Below are positions 45,801 to 54,800 of a DNA stretch of 64,000 nt, one piece after another (position 1 is the stretch's first letter; the number at the start of each line of letters is the position of its first letter). Source of the DNA: Narthecium ossifragum. Lineage: Eukaryota; Streptophyta; Magnoliopsida; Dioscoreales; Nartheciaceae. The translations under genes were made by a program, and so were the position numbers. The notes beneath the pieces are model-generated. The model ran no database searches. It saw only the letters and a list, made by a program, of their open reading frames with translations, and had not been told where the DNA came from. Location of the stretch: the NCBI GenBank assembly GCA_963920575.1, contig OY986975.1, positions 14,755,863 through 14,819,862 on the forward strand. Direction: 5' to 3'.

Positions 45801-48800
45801 GATTGTACTCCAGAGGTCAGATCCAGAGATTCGATGCAGGGATCAGATTCAGATGTCAGATCAACACATATACCATCTGTGAGCAGAGACCAAATGGTTG
45901 TGCTAGGGCTTCGGGTCGCGATATTCGAGAAGCGGATCTTGACGATCGAGCTTGGGGGATACGTGGAGGAGCTGCCCTGCTTGCTCAAGTAGGTGTTTTT
46001 ACCCTGATCGTGTGGTCGGGTTTACCTAGGATATGTTTATTGTGCTTTAGATGTAGTTGTGCATGGTAGAATGTTGTGTAACTTAATATGTTAGTGTTAT
46101 GGTTTGCTTGGAGTGTTTCTACCAGTTGGTTTCGTATTTTATCAGACGATTCTCGTTTTGTCGCCAGTTTGTCTGTTTTTGACCATTTAGACCTAGGTTT
46201 GGGTTTTAACCATCAAAATCATGTTTTCTTCGTACCAATAGTTTACACTTTATCTTTTACGCGTGCCTGCAAAGTTTCATTGAATTCCGATAAACTTTGA
46301 TAGATCAAATTCAAGAGATTAGATTCATGGTACTGTTCTTAGGAACTGTGTGCCAGGCCCGATGGTCAACCATCAAGTGTTGGCACGCTTAATCTTGGTC
46401 TCACGGCCGACCGTCAGATCGACCATGGCCTCACAATCGATCGTCGGATCGACCGTCACATTGACCGTGAGGCTCTGTTTCGTTTTTGACTTCCCAGGGT
46501 CGATGTTCTGATCAACCGTGGCCTTTATGTTTTTTCCCAACTTTTGGTCTCACGATAGACCGTCGGATCGTCCATCGCATCGACCGTGGCCTCACGGTCG
46601 ACCGTCGGATCGACCGTCGCATCAACCGTAAGCCCCCGAACAGTGTTTTCTGGCTTCCTTTGATTGGTTTTCATTCATGATAGATACACAATCATGTTAG
46701 GAAGCATGCATGCTGTTATCACATGGTTTTCGAAGGATTTCGATTTAGATTGAGAATTTTATCATGGGTTTACCCCTCTTTGGTGAATCTTTAGTTATTC
46801 TTGCATTTAAATATCTAGTTGGATGTTAAACTTAAATGCTTCTTGCTTGCTTAGTCATTTGCTAGCTATGAGTGCTAGCTTACGTTGTATTGTGGAACCT
46901 TAGCCCATTGCAGGCGTGTGCCGAGAGTTATTGTATAACTGTTGAACTCATAAATGTTGTTGTGACATATAAAGACATCTAGGTTAGATGTTTGCATAGG
47001 TTCATGCACTGTATGCATTAGAGGCATTTCGGGTTAGGCGGGGCGATGAGTTGATCGCCAATCCGAGGCTCTCGGGTAGCTCGGATCTAGCCCTAGGACC
47101 GTGGCTGGGTAGCAAGGTTTAGAACGTGATCGTATCAGGGGAATCTTTATGTTCTCGAGGATATGATGTAGTTGGCTATGATCATTTTGTTATTGAGGTT
47201 TAGAGGTCGTGTTGTCTCCCCAATGCCAAGTACTAAGGATGGATGTCGATGCGTTCCCGACGTGGGTCCCCAAGGAATGGGAATCCTGCTTGAGTAAGGG
47301 TGATCCTGCATATTACTATTCTGTAGCCTCCTGATAACACGTTCAGGAGAGAGGTTTCATGACAGGAGCCCTTGGGACATCGATAGGGGTTGTTGGACCC
47401 CGTGGCATTTCTTAGACTTGAGCGAAGAGACATCACAGTCGATGTTTTCCTCCCTTCAGTGTGCCATAAAGTAGAACCCTACTGAGCTTATTGCTCACTC
47501 CTACCCGGGCTGCGTTTGCAGGTGCAGGCGTCAGCTCATCCTCGATTGTTCCAGCTGGATCAGGTCTTGGCGACACGTCGACTTCCGGAGGCGTTTGAGG
47601 TCTCAGAGGGACATATGTACATTTTGGTAGCTTTTGTTGATAGTTATCTTTTGAGGATGATGTATTTAAGATTTAATATATGAAATCATGTTCCCTTTTT
47701 TGATTGAGTTTTATTCCGCAATGTAATATTTAGTTTTACCTTTATGCCCTTAGAAGTCTTTAAGTTCAAATTAATTCGGCTTTGTGTATTGTCACGCTGG
47801 ATTGGATGTAAATAGTGTAGGTTTCCCGTCACGTCCCGGACAGGATGGGTTTTCTGGGCCGAGGCGTGACACATGGCCTAGGGGTATTGAGCAACTTGCA
47901 AAGGGAGTTTGGAAGCTGGTTTTGGGCTTTGAATCAGTTTTTTTCCTATTTGTTTGTAGGTCTTCTAACGTTATAGCAGACCGGGTAGCCAAATGGTGTA
48001 GGTTTCGATGCACCAGTTTTGATTGGCAACATGAGAATGGGGCTGAGGCTCTGGCCTTAAGGTTGTAAATAATTCCTAGCCTTTGGGCTCAATTCATAAA
48101 ATAAAAAAGAACTATCACTATGAGGTAATGGGAAGCACAAAACAAAATCTTTCATAAACACTATCAGTAATATGAAAAGATATAAAATTATAACTATAAC
48201 TTTAGACTTAGTTGAGTAATCAAGATGGATTTGGCCTTCGAGTTGGACTAATCGTTGTGGGGTTTATGGAAGTCACGGTGTCTGTTGTTTTAAGAGCAGG
48301 AATCTGATAAGGTGCTTAAGGTTAGTAGGACAATATGTTGGTTCTTTTTTTTTTTTTTTAGAGTTAAGCCGAAGCTACAGCCGGCAGGCTGTGTTACATC
48401 CTCCTTCTAAAGAGGAGTTACACGAGCTCGACGAGCAAGCTCGTCTGCTCTAACATTTGCTTCCCTAGGAATATAACAAATGGAAAAAATATTCATCCTC
48501 CCTGCTATCCACCATATGTCCAGTAGGTCCTTCACATGAGTTGCAATAGGTGGGTATCTCCCTTGTATCATTTCCATAACCTTCTTTGCATCACATTCGA
48601 CCCAGATACTTTGCATCCCTCTATTTCTTGCCTCAGATATAGCCAGATTAACTGCCTTCAATTCAGCCTGCAAAACTGACTCCACCTTAACCAAAGAACT
48701 CACTTCCCATGCCACATTCTCACCCTCTCTACACACTGCAGCTATTCCTGCATATCCACCATTCACTGAGGCATCAGTTTGGATGCGAACCTGTAGTTCC

Positions 48801-51800
48801 CCTGATCCTCCCACCTCATGATTTTGCCTACTATTAAGGAGCATAAATTCCCTGACCTGCCATCTTATACTACGAGCGAGATCCAGCACCCCACTTTCCT
48901 TTGATTCAAAGATCAATTTACATCGATCCTTCCAAACAATCCACATGGTATAGCACAGAGCTGCTGTAATAGCTCGAACATTGTCCTCCTTTTGTGGTTT
49001 TTTCAGCCAAGAGAGGCAGAACTCAAGATCTATCATATCAACATCTATCCCCACTCCTTGCATTACCTCCTTCCACACCAATTTCACGAAGCTACAGCCA
49101 AAGAGAGCATGGTGGACTGATTCTACTTCACCCTTGCACCTGGGACATTCCTTCTCACTTGTCAAACAAAGAGAGCATGTTGGTTCGTGTATGATAGTGG
49201 AGACATTTCTTGGACAGCGTCCTAGTGGAGGAATTCGCGAAGGATGTCGTGCTTTTTGTAGAATTGGAGGCGGTAAAATTAGCGATAAAGGAGGCGATTC
49301 AAAGGGGACGCCTTTGAAATTTTTTTAAAAATAATATTATTTTAATAAAATATTATTAAAATATATCTATAACAAAAGTATTTACATGGATATACCACTC
49401 CTGGCTTTAAATGATGGTACATAAACCGTAACTCCAAGTTATTGTTTCATAACTTGGAGTTTCGATTTTCTTGTGGGCACCAACGAGTTATCCCACGATT
49501 GACCCATGCATCAACCGTCGATGGTCTATCCATGCATCCTCATTGATCAACAAATTAAGCTCGCGGTCGATCCGTGTATCGTCCGTCGACAGTCTATTCA
49601 TGCATCGACCGTCACATCGACCGTACGTCTCTGTCAAGAGAATGTCACTGCAGGGTCGATACTTGTTTTGACCATTAGCTCAGGTCCAACCTGGCTAAGT
49701 CTAGAAATTAAAGAACGCCTAATAAGACATGTCATGAAGTTACGGCTCTATTAAACAAGCCGTAATTTCATCCCACGGCTATAATTAAATAACTCCCAGC
49801 CACCACTCCCCTTCCTCATTCCTAGCCGACCCTATCGCCGTTCCCAACAGACCCTACCTCTCTGTTTCCTCACTCATCGACGGTGATTTTCCGGCTATTT
49901 AGCCGATGAAACTCCTTCAAATTTTGGGAAAATCTTATTCGGTTTCCATCCTACTATCCACGTGAAGTTTTCCATTGAAATTTTATCTAACTGCTCCATT
50001 TTCCATATTAGGTGCTAATTGACTCATATTAGGTGCTAATTTCCTTCTAACTTGTAATTATTTTTATGATTTTTTATTATAATGGTTCCACTTTCCTCTA
50101 ACGTCTCCATTTTCCATATGATATTTTACTATTAACTTATAATTTCCTTCTAAGCGGCTCATATTAGGTGTTAATTTCTATTATATATAGTGATGGATAG
50201 TGGCATTGTTCCATTTTTCATATGATTTTTTACTATTAACTTGTAATTTCCTTCTAATTGGCTTTTATATATATATATATATATATATAAGTAAATACCC
50301 GTGCCTACAACACGGATATTTTAGAGTCCCGACGTTTTATAGGAATTACTCAAAAACNNNNNNNNNNNNNNNNNNNNNNNNNNNNNNNNNNNNNNNNNNN
50401 NNNNNNNNNNNNNNNNNNNNNNNNNNNNNNNNNNNNNNNNNNNNNNNNNNNNNNNNNNNNNNNNNNNNNNNNNNNNNNNNNNNNNNNNNNNNNNNNNNNN
50501 NNNNNNNNNNNNNNNNNNNNNNNNNNNNNNNNNNNNNNNNNNNNNNNNNNNNNNNNNGTACATAGGTGACCGAATGAAACCTATTAGGATACAAAAGAAT
50601 GCAAGTTATGTAGACTTAAAGGCTCTAATGTTTGACTTTAGAGAGTATTTTGACATTGTCATAACTTGTAGATATCCAATGAGAGAAAACATGTACTGCG
50701 GCGTAGACATAAAGAATGATAGCGACACCGATGGCATTCTTAGCCTTTATCCGGTCATTCCAAGCATACAATTGTTTTTTGTGCGAATTTGTGTCGAAGT
50801 CAACAATAACCTTCCAAATAACACAACATTTGGTGAATTTACATGTGTGCTACAACGAGAAGACGATTCAAGAGATAACGTCTCTCTTGGGTCTTATGGT
50901 GCTCCCATATTCGGACATCAAACATCACAATAAGTAATTTATTATCAAACATGTAATGTTATACGTCTGTTTGCCCCATTGTTTATGAGTTCGCTTGTAT
51001 ATAAAAATACATGCAAGCTACTCCAGGTTCGAACATGGGACACACACATCACTCTTTTGATGTTGACCCATTGAGTTCCCGCGAGGGCCATCGATATGAT
51101 GAAGATGTCGGTTGTGACCACAGAGTTGATTGTATGCCGTCAACATCTCCGAAACCTCCCCTCCCTCGCTAGGTGTTGATGTTGAAGATTGTCATGACGA
51201 TCCCGAAGACAGTTGGATCGAGGAAACTACATTGAGTAGTGAGCCAATACATCATGATGAAGATATTGATGATCCAGTGTTGTTTACTCTAATACAGTAT
51301 GAAGAGGAGTTACTGGATGAATTCCTAGATGATGAGTAAGTCGACCGGATGACAATGAAGAATACTATAACTTGGGTAATTGAAGACCCCATCCCATTCA
51401 ATGGTGAATTCTACAAGAAGAAGATATTCGAGACCAAAGCATCATTTATGCATGCTTTTCAACAATACCAGCTTCGAAGATTTGTGGAAAATTGCACCGT
51501 CAAGTCCGGGCCGAAGGTGTTGACCATCAAGTGCCTTAATCCTGATTGTCATTGGCGTCTACATGCGCCAACCTGCAAAGAGTCTTCTTTCTTTTAGGTA
51601 AAGAGCTATGGGGGTCCACATACATGTCGGGTAGGTTTGCTAAATACAAGCCACCACCATTGCACCACACAATTCATATGTGGTATCATAATTTGTGTTG
51701 TAAGGACAAACATCACGATGACGCCCAAAGACATTATGCAAAGGATAAAAAACAACTACCACATTACCATCAGTTATGCAAAGGCATATCATGCATGCTT

Positions 51801-54800
51801 ACTAGCTACGATGATTATATTTGGGGATCGGAAAGAATCATATAATATCCTTCCGTGGTATATGCAAGCAATGCAAATGGATAACCCGGGTACTGTAGTG
51901 AAGCTTCAAATGGAGACCGTGCGCACCGGTGTTGGTATACTTGAGTTTGTGTTTTGGTCATTTCACCATGCTTACTAGCTACGATGATTATATTTGGGGA
52001 TCGGAAATAATCATATAATATCCTTCCGTGGTATATGCAAGCAATGCAAATGGATAACCCGGGCACTATAGTGAAACTTCAAATGTAGACCGTGTGCACC
52101 GGTGTTGATATACTTGAGTGTGTGTTTTGGTCATTTCACCATGCTATCATCGCTTTCAGACACTGTCGACCCATATTATCTATCGATAGAACACATCTAT
52201 ATGAGAAGTATCTTGGCACTTTATTAGTTACAACTGCCGTAGATGGCAACGATCATTTAATACCAGTGGCATGTGTCGTGGTTGAGTCCGAAAATACTAG
52301 TAGTTGGTCATGATTCTTTGCTTTAGTGAGAGTATATATGGTCAGTGGAAGAAGAGGTATAGCTATTATTTCAGACCGACACAAAGCAATCAAAGAGGCA
52401 GTAAGGACGGAATTCCCTCCGCCCTTGGGACACCAGCGGTTCTATATGAGGCACTTCTTTGACAACTTGATCAGTACCTGATCACAACACTAGTTGAGCA
52501 GCGGCCCAAAGACTACAACTTTTCACTTGCGCCACTGGAAGGTGACAATCACATTGCAGGATGTCGGGATACTTATGGGGTTACCTGTTGACGGGGAGGT
52601 AGTTTCAAGTATAATATAGCGATGGTCTTTAGTTTACTTAATAAATATAGTTGTTACAAGTATGCTATACTATACCAACATGGATTTGTTTTCACAAGTA
52701 TGGTCATGGGAGCACCTCTATATAGGGTGGCCTGAACTACTACCATGACCATCGCTAACTACCCCTGAGGAGACCGCGGTCAGGGATATGCGTATTCTTG
52801 AGGGCCCCTTGGCAGCCTAATACGAACTCTTGATTCTTTAAATATATTCTTTAATGTTAAAGTTTTGTTAGTATTAGCATCTAAATCTTGATGAGCAATG
52901 CAGGTGGACATCACTACACAGCGGTAGAGGGAAGCCGCATGGCCGTTATTTAGTCTACTACTGGGAGCAGTTGGATAGGCAGTTGTTGTCCTATGTATTA
53001 TTGCTCACTATCCAAGATTATGTTATCATTTAATGTTATTGTAATCTAATCGACTTCGTATTTTAAACTTGTATGTTATATGGTGTCCATATACACAACA
53101 ATATCAAGCACTATTGCCAGCCATTTGTACTGCAGGATTGGCTGTTTGGAGGAACCATGTGCCGCGCTCATCTGTTTCGAGATTGTGGACATGCATCATC
53201 CAAAATAGTGATGCGGTAATTTGGCCTACAACAAGAGATACCGCCCCCTTGTGACTGAGAGACTATCACACGCAGGTCGTCGAGGCAATGTTACTGCTGA
53301 CTGGATCATTACGTATCACCTGTATATCGTCCAGTGCAGGATAGGTACCAAAGTGTCGTTGAGAGTGTAGTGGACTATGGCGAGGATCCCATGCCATATT
53401 TGCAGTGGTACTGGGGGGTCACCAGGAGGTTTGTCAATAGGCCCAGATTAGAGAACATGATGGCCTTTGAGGCGAACGTACACCGGCTGTGAAAGCTGGT
53501 ATAGATAATTTATTGGATAGTAATTAATTCCTACATTATGTTAATCTAATCAAATTTTTTAACTCGTCACTAACAATATGACACCGCCGAGAAGAATTAC
53601 AACATCTGTCGCGTCCGTGCTGAAAAGGAGCTCGCCGATCATTTTGCACTGGAATTCTACGCTATGACAGAGGATTTGCGACGAAGCTCCTGTCAGTTCA
53701 CAGCAGCAAACTACCGGGGAAACCATCTCCTATGACATACTTATATCTCAAGATATAATATCGTCCTATCCAGTCACGGGCATAACAGAGGAGGATTCGG
53801 AGGGGCATGTCGGGCATGATGTTGATGTCGGTGCTACGAGGGGGGAGGCTGGACTGTCAAAGAGGAAGAAGATGCAAGCAGGCAGGTCGCGCATTTTGTT
53901 GATAGGTGTCCCATTGATGGGACTGACTCAGTGGTGTTTCCTAGTAATTAAGTAATTGTAATCGCCTAGCCTTTGGGCTTATATTTTTTTTAAAAATAGA
54001 GATATGGTCTTTCAAAATTTCATGTTACTTTGCGCATATTTTGCGTAAAACGTAAAACAAAGCAAAAACTTGTATATTAAATCCATTTTATTTTCTATTT
54101 TATAATTTAGGGTGATTTTGTGTTTTCGGTACAACCATTTGCACATGAAGTTCTTATTTACAAGGCAGAATCCTAATTTATGTGTAAAGATTCATGGGCA
54201 AATTGGTATGTTTTGTAACGAAAACACAGAATGGTAGTACATTGCCGAATAAAAACTGAAATGATTTTATTATATAATTTTTTCTAAAACGGAATGTAAT
54301 GAACCAAAAACATTCCAAGGAAAAAATTTAAATTTAAATTAAAAGGGTTATTTACATATATCACCCTGAAAAGCCCTAAAATAACAAATTTACACAAGAA
54401 ACCCCAAAAACCTCGATTATTATCATATAACCCCTTTGGTTACTTGGGAGTTGAAAATTCAATGAACATGGTAGTTTACGAGAGATTAAATAGTAATTGT
54501 ATCATGGGTTTTTAAGCATATTAGTCTCTCAAATCTTGTTTAATTGTATATACGCCCTCAAATTCTAAAAATTACTTATTAGTCCCTTAGATCATACAAT
54601 GGATTACGAAAGCTTAACTTTGATTAAATTATAAAAAATAATCTAAGAATATTCCTAACGACGCAATCAGAAGTAGACGAAATTAGGTGAATTTACTTAT
54701 TTATTCCTTAAGCCAAACAGAATTATTATCTTTTTAAATCCATTTGTCTTTCGATTTATCAATCGAGAAACACTTTTGTGTTTCTTTACAAAGCAGGCTA

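Larger units (their letters stand above)
37286..47871 (+). mobile_element. Element B: degenerate Ty3/gypsy retrotransposon inside the LINE
   Basis: The left LTR starts TCTGAGGACC (element A starts TGTGAGGACC, so a TG to TC mutation is likely) and the right LTR ends GCGTGACA; CATGG flanks both sides (37281-37285, 47872-47876). Left LTR 37286-40771, primer site 40775-40786, decayed internal region to about 45897, right LTR from about 45898 with its first 360 bp missing. It is Tekay/Del-like by its tRNA-Met primer site and by RT and integrase remnants. The LTRs are visibly more diverged than those of element A. It hosts a MULE and a solo LTR. Confidence 0.88.
33980..48109 (+). mobile_element. 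5'-truncated L1-type LINE in intron 1, interrupted by element B
   Basis: Flanked by a perfect 17-bp duplication AACTATCACTATGAGGT (33963-33979 and 48110-48126) and ending in an A-rich tail (CATAAAATAAAAAAG). It starts inside the endonuclease domain and runs through reverse transcriptase, a zinc-binding region and RNase H. Element B (37286-47871) is inserted in the RNase H part. Without it the LINE is about 3.54 kb. It is in the orientation opposite to the host gene, so its A-tail reads as T in the pre-mRNA. Confidence 0.9.

Noticed and set aside
48407..49165. Host RNase H-like gene
   Set aside because: Flanked by a poly-A tail and a 10-bp target duplication, so it is the 3' end of a truncated LINE.
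50200..50594. Open frames across the N gap
   Set aside because: Undetermined bases were translated as X; they carry no information.
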